Below, one piece after another: positions 28,550-38,099 of a DNA stretch of 53,019 nt. Source of the DNA: a bacterium (GTDB taxonomy: Bacteria > Actinomycetota > Acidimicrobiia > Spongiisociales > UBA5794). Position numbers and translations under genes: made by a program. Every line of letters begins with the position of its first letter. The first letter of the stretch is position 1. Below the pieces are notes generated by a model. It had not been told where the DNA came from, made no database searches, and saw nothing but the letters and a program-made list of their open reading frames with translations. Location: assembly GCA_024226255.1 (NCBI GenBank), contig JAAELU010000748.1:1-53019 (forward strand), written 5' to 3'.

Positions 28550-29167
28550 ATGCATCGACGCGCTGGTCAAGGATGGATTGAAGTCATTGCGGGGCCGATG
28601 TTTTCTGGGAAATCAGAGGAATTGATCCGCCGTATTACCCGCTATCAACTCGCTCGGGTTCCGACCCAGGTCTTCAAGCCGGCGTTGGATATCCGTTACG
28701 CGGTCGGTGAAGTTGTGTCGCACTCACGCCAGAAGACGGCGGCGATGCCGGTCGAAACCAGCGACGATCTGCTCAAAGCGGTGGACGAGCGCACTGTGGT
28801 CGTTGGCATTGACGAAGGCCAGTTCTTCGACGATGGCCTGGTCGACGTCGTGACTATGTTGGCGGGTGCCGGCAAGCAGGTCATCATCGCCGGACTGGAC
28901 ACTGATTACCTTGGCCGTCCTTTCGAGCCGATTCCCTCTCTGATGCTCAAGGCCGAATACATCACCAAGAGCCTTGCCGTCTGTCATCGCTGCGGAGGGC
29001 CCGGAGTGTTCACTCAACGTGTGGTCGACTCCGATGAACTGGTGGTCCTCGGCGCCACCGACTCCTACGAGGCACGATGCCGTCGCTGTTGGGACCCCGA
29101 AGAGCCCCAACAGGACACCCTGGCGATCGACCTGACCGAAGCCGCGAGCCAAGAAGCCGCTGTTTGA
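28550..29167 (+). CDS. tdk: Thymidine kinase
   Basis: GWIEVIAGPMFSGKSEELIRRI; FFDDGLVDVVTMLAGAGKQVIIAGLDTDYLGRPF; CxxC zinc site. Confidence 0.95.
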   Translation: MHRRAGQGWIEVIAGPMFSGKSEELIRRITRYQLARVPTQVFKPALDIRYAVGEVVSHSRQKTAAMPVETSDDLLKAVDERTVVVGIDEGQFFDDGLVDVVTMLAGAGKQVIIAGLDTDYLGRPFEPIPSLMLKAEYITKSLAVCHRCGGPGVFTQRVVDSDELVVLGATDSYEARCRRCWDPEEPQQDTLAIDLTEAASQEAAV

Positions 29168-29170
29168 AGC

Positions 29171-29244
29171 CGTACCGAGTAGCACGTACGGCAGTTGGGT
29201 GTACCTGTACTGAATTCGTGTTACGTGATGCGTGTTACGGGATA
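29171..29244. repeat. Heptanucleotide repeat locus F (CGTGTTA-type)
   Basis: CGTGTTA CGTGATG CGTGTTA CGGGATA (29217-29244), preceded by degenerate CGTACCG AGTAGCA CGTACGG. Confidence 0.8.
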
Positions 29245-29548
29245 CGACGACGCACCGTTTGCTGAAGTTGTGGTCAATCGTGTCCGATACCATCAACAGG
29301 AGCACATAAAGCATGTGCTACTCTGAACTTCCGATCGGGTCGCGTCCGCGCGGCCACCTCTGAACGGCCAAGGACACCCATGCCGAACCTTTGTGTTCCG
29401 CTGCGTATGACAACATCGCTTCGAGTTACGTTGGTCCTTTCCCTCGCCGTCTCCGGGGTTTTCCGATCGTCACATGACCAAGACGCCGCCCTCTCGACCG
29501 GATGTACTCGTCCGCGCCCGAGTTCGGCGTCCCATAAGGAGCTTTTTA

Positions 29549-31174
29549 ATGGCACTATTCCGCAAGAAAGCTGCCCGAGTTGTTCGGCGCAGCGACGCGG
29601 TCGAAGAGAGAATTGTTCAAAACGTCGGCGACAAGACAGTTACGGTGCGTCGATTCAAGGCGCAGCCCGAGGCTGAAGCGGCCCCCAAGGCCCAACAGCA
29701 GAAGCAACGCCAGTCCCGTTCCGGCGGCAATTCCACAAAACCTCGTACCGGCAATCGGCAGAAGCAGAAGCCGCGCAGTCAGCAGTCGCGCAATCAGAAG
29801 TCGCGTCAACGCAGTGATCAGGGCACTCGGACTCAGCGGCGACCTCGGCCCCATCTCGAGATCGTTCAGCCTCCTGAGACGGCCCGCAAGCAGATGCTGG
29901 TGCGCTCGAGCCCCCATCAGACGCAGATCGTGGTCCTCGAAGGCCCAGTGCTTGTCGAGCACTACGTCGCCCGTTCCGATCAGAAGTCGTTGGTCAACAA
30001 CGTCTACATGGGCAAGGTGCGCAATGTGTTGCCGGGCATGGAGGCGGCATTCGTTGACTTCGGTGAAGGCAAGAACGGGGTTCTCTACGCCGGAGACATC
30101 AACTACGAGGAATTCGAGATCGAGGGCAAGAAGAAGCGCATCGAGATGGCCCTCAAGCCAGGCGACGCGGTTCTAGTCCAGGTAGTCAAGGACGCAATGG
30201 GCCACAAGGGCGCCCGCCTCACCAACCAGATCAGCCTGGCGGGGCGCTACTTGGTGCTGTCTCCGGACGCTGACGTGCGGGGTATTTCGCGCCGGCTGTC
30301 GGACGACGAGCGGCGCCGTCTCCGCGAAATCGTTGGCGAACTTCGGCCCAAAGGTATGGGCGTCATCGTTCGCACGGCGGCCGAAGGCGCTTCCCGTGAC
30401 GATATCGAGGCTGACATCGCACGCCTCCTCGAGATCTGGAAAGACATCGAGGGGAAACGTGACAAGGTGACCGCCCCAGCGCTCTTGTACAAGGAGCCAC
30501 CGCTGGTGCTGCGCGTCATCCGGGAGAACTTCACCAAGGATTTCCGTCGCTTGCTCATCGACGATGAGAAGACATACAAGAGTGTTCTGAAGTATCTCGA
30601 GGGTACTGAGGCCGATCTCAAGAGCAAGGTGCAGAAGTACAACGACGAGCTGTCCATCTTCGAGCGGTTCCATGTCGAGGATCAGCTGCGCAAGGCATTG
30701 GATCGCAAGGTGTGGTTGCCTTCCGGCGGCCACATCGTCATCGATCGCACCGAGGCGCTCACCGTCATCGACGTGAACACCGGCCGCTTCGTTGGCCGCA
30801 GCAACCTCGAAGAGACGGTGCTGCAGAACAACCTGGAGGCGGCCGAAGAGGTCGCTCGCCAGCTCAGGCTGCGGGACATTGGCGGCATCATCGTGATCGA
30901 CTTCATCGACATGGAGGTCCTCAAGAACCAGGAGCAAGTGCTGTTGCGGTTCCGCGAGCATCTCGCCAAGGACAAGATGCGCACTCAGGTGTTCGACGTC
31001 TCCAACCTCGGCCTGGTCGAAATGACCCGCAAGAACGTGTCGGCGGGGCTTCTGGAGAGCTTCTCGGACATCTGCCCGACATGTTCGGGCCGGGGAATTC
31101 TGCTGCATGAGGACGCGGCCGCCACTGGAGCTGAGATCTCCGCAGTGGCCGATGCATCGGACTCCACCGAGTAA
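29549..31174 (+). CDS. rng: Ribonuclease E/G
   Basis: MALFRKK start after AAGGAGC; GKVRNVLPGMEAAFVDFGEGKNGVLYAGD; VIDVNTGRFVG; CPTCSGRG. Confidence 0.93.
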   Translation: MALFRKKAARVVRRSDAVEERIVQNVGDKTVTVRRFKAQPEAEAAPKAQQQKQRQSRSGGNSTKPRTGNRQKQKPRSQQSRNQKSRQRSDQGTRTQRRPRPHLEIVQPPETARKQMLVRSSPHQTQIVVLEGPVLVEHYVARSDQKSLVNNVYMGKVRNVLPGMEAAFVDFGEGKNGVLYAGDINYEEFEIEGKKKRIEMALKPGDAVLVQVVKDAMGHKGARLTNQISLAGRYLVLSPDADVRGISRRLSDDERRRLREIVGELRPKGMGVIVRTAAEGASRDDIEADIARLLEIWKDIEGKRDKVTAPALLYKEPPLVLRVIRENFTKDFRRLLIDDEKTYKSVLKYLEGTEADLKSKVQKYNDELSIFERFHVEDQLRKALDRKVWLPSGGHIVIDRTEALTVIDVNTGRFVGRSNLEETVLQNNLEAAEEVARQLRLRDIGGIIVIDFIDMEVLKNQEQVLLRFREHLAKDKMRTQVFDVSNLGLVEMTRKNVSAGLLESFSDICPTCSGRGILLHEDAAATGAEISAVADASDSTE

Positions 31175-31268
31175 CGATTTCGGCCGGGGCCTGGTGTGAC
31201 TATCATGCCAAGGCACTTCGAGCGTGTCGTGTGCAGTTTCGCGACGCCGCTCCCATTCGGAGGAAACC

Positions 31269-31646
31269 ATGTACGCCATCATCCGCGCAGGCGGTAAACA
31301 AGCGAAGGTTCGCGAGGGCGACGTCATCGACGTCGAGCGAATCAAAGAGTCCGGCGAAGAGATCACCTTCACGCCGTTGCTGCTCGTTGCCGAAGATGGC
31401 AGCGTCGTGTCCGATCGCGCCAGCCTCGACAAGGCCAAGGTCGAAGCCAAGGTGCTTGGCGAGAGCCGCGGCGAAAAGATCGACATCTTCAAGTACAAGA
31501 ACAAGACTGGCTACCGGCGCCGTCAGGGTCATCGCCAGACATACACCCGCATCGAAGTGACCAAGATCTCAGGGCCTAAGAAGAAGGCCGCGGCGAAGAA
31601 GAAGAAGACCAAGGCCGAGGACATTCCGGCCGAAGAGGAGGCGTGA
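31269..31646 (+). CDS. rplU: 50S ribosomal protein L21
   Basis: MYAIIRAGGKQAKVREGDVIDVERI; KYKNKTGYRRRQGHRQTYTRIEVTKI; track ORF 31224 is over-extended. Confidence 0.97.
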   Translation: MYAIIRAGGKQAKVREGDVIDVERIKESGEEITFTPLLLVAEDGSVVSDRASLDKAKVEAKVLGESRGEKIDIFKYKNKTGYRRRQGHRQTYTRIEVTKISGPKKKAAAKKKKTKAEDIPAEEEA

Positions 31647-31649
31647 GCC

Positions 31650-31901
31650 ATGTCAAAGACCAAGGCAAGCGGTTCATCTAAGAACGGCCGCGATTCAGCA
31701 GCACAAAGGCTCGGCCCGAAGGCTTTTGACGGCCAGTTCGTCACCGCCGGTTCGGTACTCGTTCGCCAGCGGGGCACTCGTATCCACCCCGGTGACAACG
31801 TCGGCAAGGGCAGCGACGACACGCTGTTCGCCAAGATCGACGGCACCGTCCTCTACGGCTCACGCCGCGGGCGCCGCCGCGTCTCTGTAGCCGCCGAGTA
31901 G
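31650..31901 (+). CDS. rpmA: 50S ribosomal protein L27
   Basis: [48 protein letters not shown]. Confidence 0.97.
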   Translation: MSKTKASGSSKNGRDSAAQRLGPKAFDGQFVTAGSVLVRQRGTRIHPGDNVGKGSDDTLFAKIDGTVLYGSRRGRRRVSVAAE

Positions 31902-31948
31902 GGCACCGGGCGGCCCACCGCTCTGGTCAGTTCCCAGAGGGCATCATT

Positions 31949-33211
31949 TTGTTCGTCGATCGGGTCCGAATTCAGGTCCGCGGAGGAGCAGGTGGCGCCG
32001 GCGTTGCTTCGTTTGTTCGTCGCAAGGGAATGCCGCGCGGCAAGCCGTGTGGTGGCTCCGGCGGCCACGGGGGCGATGTGATAGTCACAGCCTCGGCGCA
32101 CACATCTTCTCTTCTCAAGTTCTCCCGGCAGCCTCACTGGACGGCCGGCGATGGTGCCCATGGCGAGGGCGACTTCAAGCACGGCAAGCTGGGTGATGAA
32201 CTTCGCGTCGACGTGCCCCTTGGCACCATGGTCTACGACGAAGACGACAGGCTGATCGCCGATCTCGTCACGGAAGGCCAGGAGGTCATCGTTGCCCGTG
32301 GAGGACGTGGCGGGAAGGGCAACGCCGCCTTCGTAGCTCCCGAACGTCGCGCCCCGACGTTTGCCGAGCAGGGTGAATACGGCGAGGCAGTTTGGATCGC
32401 TCTCGAACTCAAGCTGATCGCGGACGCCGCGCTGATCGGCTTCCCCAACGCGGGGAAGTCGACCCTGATCTCACGCGTCTCGGCCGCCAAACCGAAGATC
32501 GCCGAATACCCGTTTACGACACTCGAGCCCAACTTGGGCGTGGTGTCGTTCGGCGACCGCGAGTTCGTGCTTGCCGATATTCCGGGCCTCATCGAAGGTG
32601 CCGCCGATGGCAAAGGGCTCGGGCATGAGTTCCTTCGCCACACCGAGCGGGCCCGGGTGCTCGTCATCCTGCTCGATCCATCGGAACTCCAGCAGGCCAG
32701 CTACCAGGAGCAGCTGTCCGTACTGCTCAACGAGTTGGAAGCACACTCGCCCGACCTGGTGACTCGGCCCTACCTGGTCGCACTCGCCAAGATCGACACG
32801 CTCGACGATCTAGACGAGCCGACGGCATGGGCGGCGGCCGCCGATATCAAACTGTTCCCGATCTCCAGTGTGAATGGAGTTGGGCTCGAAGAGCTCATGT
32901 ATGCGCTGGCCGATGAGGTGGAAAGGCACGTACGGGAGGCTCCCGACCGTGAGGGTTTTGTTCTCCATCGACCGTTGCGAGCCTCGTACTCGATTGCGCG
33001 CCGGGACGGCACGTGGGTTGTCAGCGGCCGAGCCGCCGAGCGGGCGGTCAACTTGTCAGATCTCACTGTGCCGGAGGCAGCCGACTACTCGGCCAAGCGC
33101 TTGGCATACTTGGGCGTCGATGCCGCCTTGGAGGCCGCCGGCGCCGAAGCCGGTGACGAGGTCCGGATAGGCGACATCGTCTTCACGTATACGCCGGGCG
33201 AGCTGGGCTGA
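31949..33211 (+). CDS. obg: GTPase Obg/CgtA (TTG start)
   Basis: FVDRVRIQVRGGAGGAGVASFVRRKGMPRGKPCGGSGGHGGDV; GFPNAGKSTL. Confidence 0.97.
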   Translation: MFVDRVRIQVRGGAGGAGVASFVRRKGMPRGKPCGGSGGHGGDVIVTASAHTSSLLKFSRQPHWTAGDGAHGEGDFKHGKLGDELRVDVPLGTMVYDEDDRLIADLVTEGQEVIVARGGRGGKGNAAFVAPERRAPTFAEQGEYGEAVWIALELKLIADAALIGFPNAGKSTLISRVSAAKPKIAEYPFTTLEPNLGVVSFGDREFVLADIPGLIEGAADGKGLGHEFLRHTERARVLVILLDPSELQQASYQEQLSVLLNELEAHSPDLVTRPYLVALAKIDTLDDLDEPTAWAAAADIKLFPISSVNGVGLEELMYALADEVERHVREAPDREGFVLHRPLRASYSIARRDGTWVVSGRAAERAVNLSDLTVPEAADYSAKRLAYLGVDAALEAAGAEAGDEVRIGDIVFTYTPGELG

Positions 33212-34290
33212 TGCGTCGTCCTGCTGCACATGGACGGCCAATCGTCGTGAAGGTAGGTTCGTCGAGCCTCTCGGCGCCGGGGACGGGGCTCGATATGGAC
33301 GCGGTGACCCGAGTGTGTACCCAGGTTGAGACGTTGTGGGGGAGCGGCCGACCTACGGTGCTGGTGTCTTCAGGAGCAGTATCAGCGGGCTTGCCGGCTT
33401 TGGGCCTGACCGCGCCCCCCGCCGACCTGCCGAGTTCGCAGGTGGCGGCTGCCGTTGGGCAGAGCCGCTTGATGGAAAGCTACGGGGTCGAGTTCGGCAA
33501 GGTGGGCCGGGTCACCGGCCAGGTCCTGCTCACCCGCGACGTTTTGGCCAGGCGCCAGCAGTATCTCCACGCCCGCGAGGCACTGGAACGGATGCTCGAC
33601 CTGGGCGTCGTTCCAATCGTCAACGAAAACGACACGGTGGTCGTGGACGAGTTGCGCCTCGGTGACAACGATCGGTTGGCTGCGATCGTGGCCCACCTGG
33701 TCGACGCCGCCATGCTGATCATCCTCACCGACACCGCCGGGCTCTACTCGAGTGACCCTCGCCTCGCCCCTCAGGCTGAACTGATCAGCGCAGTCGTCGC
33801 CACTGACGAAATCCTCGACGACCTTTGGAGCACCTCGAGCAAAGGTGTGCTGGGTTCCGGGGGAGTGGCCACGAAGATAGCGGCGGCTCGAATGGCTGCC
33901 TGGTCTGGCATACCAACCGTGATCGCCCCCGCTGATGATGTCGCGGTCACGTTGAGCGCAGCGACCGGTGACGAGGTCGGAACCTGGGTCGAACCGCACC
34001 AGACGAAGCTCCCATCTCGCAAACTGTGGATTGCCTTCGGATTGCCTGCACAGGGACGGCTGACCGTCGACGCCGGCGCTCGCAGGGCGATCGTGGACGG
34101 CGGCGGCTCGCTGCTGGCAGTAGGTATCGACGCCGCTACTGGCGAGTTCACACCGGGCGACGCCGTCGAGGTCTTCGACGAAGCTGGAGCACTGATTGGC
34201 AAGGGCCTGTCTCGGATGACGGCAAAGGAAGTCAGAGCCGGACTGGACGGCCCGGTAATCCACCGCGACGACCTGGTCGTGCTTGTCTAA
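33211..34290 (+). CDS. proB: Glutamate 5-kinase
   Basis: IVVKVGSSSLSAPG, PIVNENDTVVVDELRLGDNDRLAAIVA, C-terminal PUA-like region. Confidence 0.95.
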   Translation: MRRPAAHGRPIVVKVGSSSLSAPGTGLDMDAVTRVCTQVETLWGSGRPTVLVSSGAVSAGLPALGLTAPPADLPSSQVAAAVGQSRLMESYGVEFGKVGRVTGQVLLTRDVLARRQQYLHAREALERMLDLGVVPIVNENDTVVVDELRLGDNDRLAAIVAHLVDAAMLIILTDTAGLYSSDPRLAPQAELISAVVATDEILDDLWSTSSKGVLGSGGVATKIAAARMAAWSGIPTVIAPADDVAVTLSAATGDEVGTWVEPHQTKLPSRKLWIAFGLPAQGRLTVDAGARRAIVDGGGSLLAVGIDAATGEFTPGDAVEVFDEAGALIGKGLSRMTAKEVRAGLDGPVIHRDDLVVLV

Positions 34291-35211
34291 CTAGCCAAGG
34301 ATCTCTAGGGCCTCTGCGGCCAGTTCCGCATTCCTTGCCACGAGCTGGAGGTAGACACGCGACACACCGGCGGCTTCGAACTGGCCGAAGCGGTCCTTGT
34401 GTTCTTCCCACGTCTGGAACGACAACCCACGCTCTTCCCACGAGTTGCGGATCTCGGCCCCGCTGCGTCCACTGTCGCCCTCCATGCGAACCAAGTTGTC
34501 GTTGATCTCAGCGTCGGTGTGTCCACTGACAATCGGAGCCGATGTGGTCACCATCAGTTTGCCGGGATCCCGCCCGACGGACTCAGCTGCGGCGTGAGCT
34601 CGTTCAACCCTCTCGGCAATGGCCTCCGGCTCGACCCCGGCCATCGAATACTCCCCGCCGTACGTTCCAGCGAGGCGCGGCGTGCGCTTCGGACCGCTGC
34701 CGCCCACAAGGATGCGGAGGTCTTTGCGGGCTTTGGGCTCGTATCCCAAGCCCTTGAAGCGATAACGCTCCGACTCGAAACCCTCTTCGGGTTCGTCGAA
34801 GAATTGGCGCAGGTAACCAAGCGCATCCTCGAGCATCCCGAACCGTTCGGAGCGGTCCGGGTAGGGGATTCCGAAGTAGCCGTGTTCATCGTCGTGCCAC
34901 CCAGTGCCCAGGCCGAGGACGAAGCGGCCTCCCGACAACTCATCGATCGTGATCGTCGCCTTGGCATAGAAGGCCGGGTGACGGAACGTAATTGGCGACA
35001 CCAGCATCACAATTTCAATGCCGCTCGTATCGCGTCCCAGTGCGGCGGCCTGCACGTAGCTGTCATAGACGGGCGCAACGTAGCGGTCGTCGTTGTTGCC
35101 ATATAGGTAGTGGTCGGCCAGCGAAACCGCAGCGGCACCGGCACCCTCACAGACGCGGGCGATTTTCAGAACGTGGTCGTAGTCCCCAACCACTTGCAGC
35201 GCATATTCCAT
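34291..35211 (-). CDS. LLM-class (F420-dependent luciferase-like) oxidoreductase
   Basis: 306 aa; FVLGLGTGWHDDEHGYFGIPYPDRSERFGMLEDAL; ILVGGSGPKRTPRLAGTYG. Confidence 0.9.
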   Translation of the reverse strand: MEYALQVVGDYDHVLKIARVCEGAGAAAVSLADHYLYGNNDDRYVAPVYDSYVQAAALGRDTSGIEIVMLVSPITFRHPAFYAKATITIDELSGGRFVLGLGTGWHDDEHGYFGIPYPDRSERFGMLEDALGYLRQFFDEPEEGFESERYRFKGLGYEPKARKDLRILVGGSGPKRTPRLAGTYGGEYSMAGVEPEAIAERVERAHAAAESVGRDPGKLMVTTSAPIVSGHTDAEINDNLVRMEGDSGRSGAEIRNSWEERGLSFQTWEEHKDRFGQFEAAGVSRVYLQLVARNAELAAEALEILG

Positions 35212-35293
35212 GAGTCGAGAGGCTAGCGAGGCTTGAACAGCATTCCGCAGCTGATGCGACCCACCGGCTCAAGTCTGTGCGGCACGAGGCTCA

Positions 35294-35953
35294 CTACGTT
35301 TCAACGGTTTGCGGTTTCCTGACGGGTTCCGGCGCCGGAGCTGTGAACACCCGGTCGCCGGGCCGCACCGTCACCGCGTCTTGTCCTTCATCGAGAACAA
35401 GTAGAAAGCCCCGTCGGCCTCGACCTAGGAAGCGCAGAGTCTCGCGCAGCTCATCCTTCGGCATCTCGACGTGTTGGTTCTGAGCGCAGAACTGACTGAA
35501 TTCGACGCAGGGTGCGGCGAAGCTGACGAAGCTCAACCTCGCCAAATCGCTGGTGTCCTGGTTCTCGATCTCCACAAAGCCGTGTATGTCTTCGGGCCAA
35601 ATCTCGCGTGGTGTGTCGATGACTATGTTTTCGCCCGCAATGCCGTCCACCATGTGCGCTCCGAACTTGGAGCGCATCGATTCGTAGTGTGACGTGAATC
35701 CGATGCACACCAAGTCGTCATCGTCGTATGCCTTGCGTGGGTGACTCAGATGATGCACGTCAAGCACATGTGTGCCGTCTGCGAGCGTTGCCTCAATTCC
35801 CTTCGAAGTGATGACCAGCCGGTCAACCTCGACTCGGCGGCTCGAGTCGTAGAAGGAACCGGTGGGCGTGTCCGGGCGGTCGATGATGAGGCCTTCTGGT
35901 TGAACCTGAACCACCGCTACCTCCCCAAGTTGGTTGGCTCGTCGGTTTCGCAT
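35294..35953 (-). CDS. MOSC-domain-like protein
   Basis: MVDGIAGENIVIDTP, FAAPCVEFSQFC, RGFLLVLDEGQDAVTVRPGDRVF. Confidence 0.65.
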   Translation of the reverse strand: MRNRRANQLGEVAVVQVQPEGLIIDRPDTPTGSFYDSSRRVEVDRLVITSKGIEATLADGTHVLDVHHLSHPRKAYDDDDLVCIGFTSHYESMRSKFGAHMVDGIAGENIVIDTPREIWPEDIHGFVEIENQDTSDLARLSFVSFAAPCVEFSQFCAQNQHVEMPKDELRETLRFLGRGRRGFLLVLDEGQDAVTVRPGDRVFTAPAPEPVRKPQTVET

Positions 35954-35962
35954 CGTGGTCCT

Positions 35963-36451
35963 TCAGTTGTGGCGAATCGGCGGAATGCCCCACGCATAGG
36001 TTTGTTTGGTCAGCTTGAGATACGTGTGAGCCTCCAGAGACGAGATTCCCACGAGTCCGCGCAGGTCGGCCATGACCTCTAGGAGGTGATCGTTGTTGGC
36101 GCACAGGACTTCGACCAGAAGGTCGAAGCGGCCGGCCGTCATCACTACGTACACGGCGTATTCACGTTTCCCGATTTCGTCGCTGAGCGCCTCGATGTCT
36201 CCGTCGACTCTCAGACCCACCATCGCTTGAACCGTGAAGCCGATACGCAGTGGGTCCGTAATCGCAACGATCTCCAGGACGCCGGATTCGATCAGCCGAT
36301 TGACCCGCAGTCGAATTGCCGCCTGGCTCAGCTCGATCCCCTTCGCCAGGTCGGCATAGTTGGCGCGCCCGTTTAACTGGAGCGCGGCAATGATGTCGAG
36401 ATCCCGCTCATCGACGTCGGGCGTCCTGGATGCGTCGTTGTTCTGAACGAT
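35963..36451 (-). CDS. Lrp/AsnC-family regulator, apparently AUC-initiated
   Basis: Frame extended upstream of track ORF 35963..36223 gives IVQNNDASRTPDVDERDLDIIAALQLNGRANYADLAKGIELSQAAIRLRVNRLIESGVLEIVAITDPLRIGFTVQAMVGLRVDGD (HTH + effector domain). No ATG/GTG/TTG between the upstream in-frame TGA and 36223; AAAGGAG at 36460-36466 lies 8 nt before ATC. Confidence 0.8.
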   Translation of the reverse strand: MVQNNDASRTPDVDERDLDIIAALQLNGRANYADLAKGIELSQAAIRLRVNRLIESGVLEIVAITDPLRIGFTVQAMVGLRVDGDIEALSDEIGKREYAVYVVMTAGRFDLLVEVLCANNDHLLEVMADLRGLVGISSLEAHTYLKLTKQTYAWGIPPIRHN

Positions 36452-36482
36452 GGCGGCTTCTCCTTTCGAGTTTCTGTAGGTT

Positions 36483-36599
36483 CTCAGATTTCACTACTTT
36501 TGTCGCCCCATTTCTACTATTTGATCAGCAACAGGGTGAATTAGCTTGCGGATGGTTCGATTCCCGTGCTATCAATAGCAGCATTGCGAATTCTGCTCG
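36483..36599 (+). promoter_or_regulatory. Two-box promoter/regulatory module, copy 1
   Basis: Box A CTCAGATTTCACTACTTTTGTCGCCCC (36483); Box B GCTTGCGGATGGTTCGATTCCCGTGCTATCAATA (36544) with TTGCGG-18-TATCAA. Confidence 0.75.
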
Positions 36600-36624
36600 T
36601 GTTGACGAGTGATTGAGAGGGCCG

Positions 36625-37989
36625 ATGACAGCCAATATCAGTCCGGATCGTGTCGCCGAACTCACGAAGTCGATGGAGGAGGCGTTGCGGCTCCGTACTC
36701 GTCGCTCTGGAGAGTTTGTCGAGGAAGCCAAGCAAGTCCTTCCGTCGGGGGTTGCATCGTCCTTTCAAGAGAACTCACCCCATCCCATCTACATCGTCGA
36801 AGGCCAGGGTTCCAAGGTCACCGACCTCGACGGCAACGAGTACAGCGACTTCCACAACGGTTTCGGGGTGATGGTCGTCGGCCATGCTCACCCCGTCGTG
36901 GCCGCCGCCATCGCCGAGACAGCCAAGAAAGGGACCCATTTCGCGGCACCCAACGAAGGTTCCGTGACAGTCGCTCGCGAGCTGTCTCGCAGGTTTGGGC
37001 TTCCCAAGGTGCGGTTCTCAAACTCCGGTACCGAAGCGACGCTGGATGCGATTCGTTTGGCCAGAGCGTTCACCGGCAAAGATGGACTGATCAAGATTGA
37101 GGGTTCCTACCACGGCCATCACGATGCCGTGATGGTCTCGGTGCATCCCGACCCTGAGAAGATGGGACCACGGGCCCATCCGATTTCTGTTCCGCAGTCC
37201 GCCGGCATTCCGCAGGCGCTCCTGGACATGACGGTCGTCGTACCGTTCAACGACCCGGACGCCCTCGACGCGGCACTCACGGCGAACAACGACATCGGCA
37301 CAATGATCATCGAGCCGATCATGCTGAACATCGGAGTCGTGCCGCCCAATGATGGCTATCTGCAAGCAGTCCGCGAGATCACCCGCAAACACGGCGTGAT
37401 ATTGATTTTCGACGAGGTAAAGACCGGGGCGACTGTCGCCGCCGGCGGTGCGGTGGAGAAATACGGAGTAGCCCCGGACCTCGTCGCCTTGGCCAAGGCG
37501 ACCGGCGGCGGGACACCCATCGGGGCGGTTCTCGGTACCGAGGAGATCATGGCTCAGATCTCAGAAGGGACTGTCGCGCAGATCGGAACCTTCAACGGCA
37601 ACCCGCTCACGATGGCAGCGGCCGAGGCGACGTTGCTCAGCGTGCTCGATGCGGATGCTTATGTCGGGCTCGACCGGATCGGCGGGCGGATACTCGCCGG
37701 CTGCCAGGACGTGTGTGATCGTTACGGGCTGCCGGCCTACGCAGTGGGGGTCGCCTCGAAAGGTTGCGTGATGTTCGCCAGCGATCACGTCGTCGACTAC
37801 AGGTCCTACGTCGAGCACTTCGACGACAGTCTCAACTACCTCGGTTGGCTTTATCACATGGTCAATGGGGTCTATATGACGCCGGGCGCCGACGAACAGT
37901 GGACTCTCTCGGTGATGCACAGCGACGCCGAGATCGATCATTACGTCGCAGTATTCGAGGAGTTCGCCCGGGACATCACGAACGGATAG
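36625..37989 (+). CDS. Class III PLP aminotransferase (glutamate-1-semialdehyde aminomutase-like)
   Basis: VRFSNSGTEATLDAIRLARAFTGKDGLIKIEGSYHGHHD; LIFDEVKTG; LVALAKATGGGTPIGAVLG. Confidence 0.9.
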   Translation: MTANISPDRVAELTKSMEEALRLRTRRSGEFVEEAKQVLPSGVASSFQENSPHPIYIVEGQGSKVTDLDGNEYSDFHNGFGVMVVGHAHPVVAAAIAETAKKGTHFAAPNEGSVTVARELSRRFGLPKVRFSNSGTEATLDAIRLARAFTGKDGLIKIEGSYHGHHDAVMVSVHPDPEKMGPRAHPISVPQSAGIPQALLDMTVVVPFNDPDALDAALTANNDIGTMIIEPIMLNIGVVPPNDGYLQAVREITRKHGVILIFDEVKTGATVAAGGAVEKYGVAPDLVALAKATGGGTPIGAVLGTEEIMAQISEGTVAQIGTFNGNPLTMAAAEATLLSVLDADAYVGLDRIGGRILAGCQDVCDRYGLPAYAVGVASKGCVMFASDHVVDYRSYVEHFDDSLNYLGWLYHMVNGVYMTPGADEQWTLSVMHSDAEIDHYVAVFEEFARDITNG

Positions 37990-38099
37990 GAGATGCTGCG
38001 AGCTGTTGCTCTGGGAATCATTGTGAGACGCAGGAATGGTTCCGGGGCTGAGCGCCCGAGTGACACACCGCCCGAATTTCGAATGGAAGGACGTCGCAA

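Noticed and set aside
28550-29167. tdk as mobile cargo with a transposase
   Set aside because: No transposase or integrase is present; only the flanking heptad repeats support an insertion, so reported as association only.
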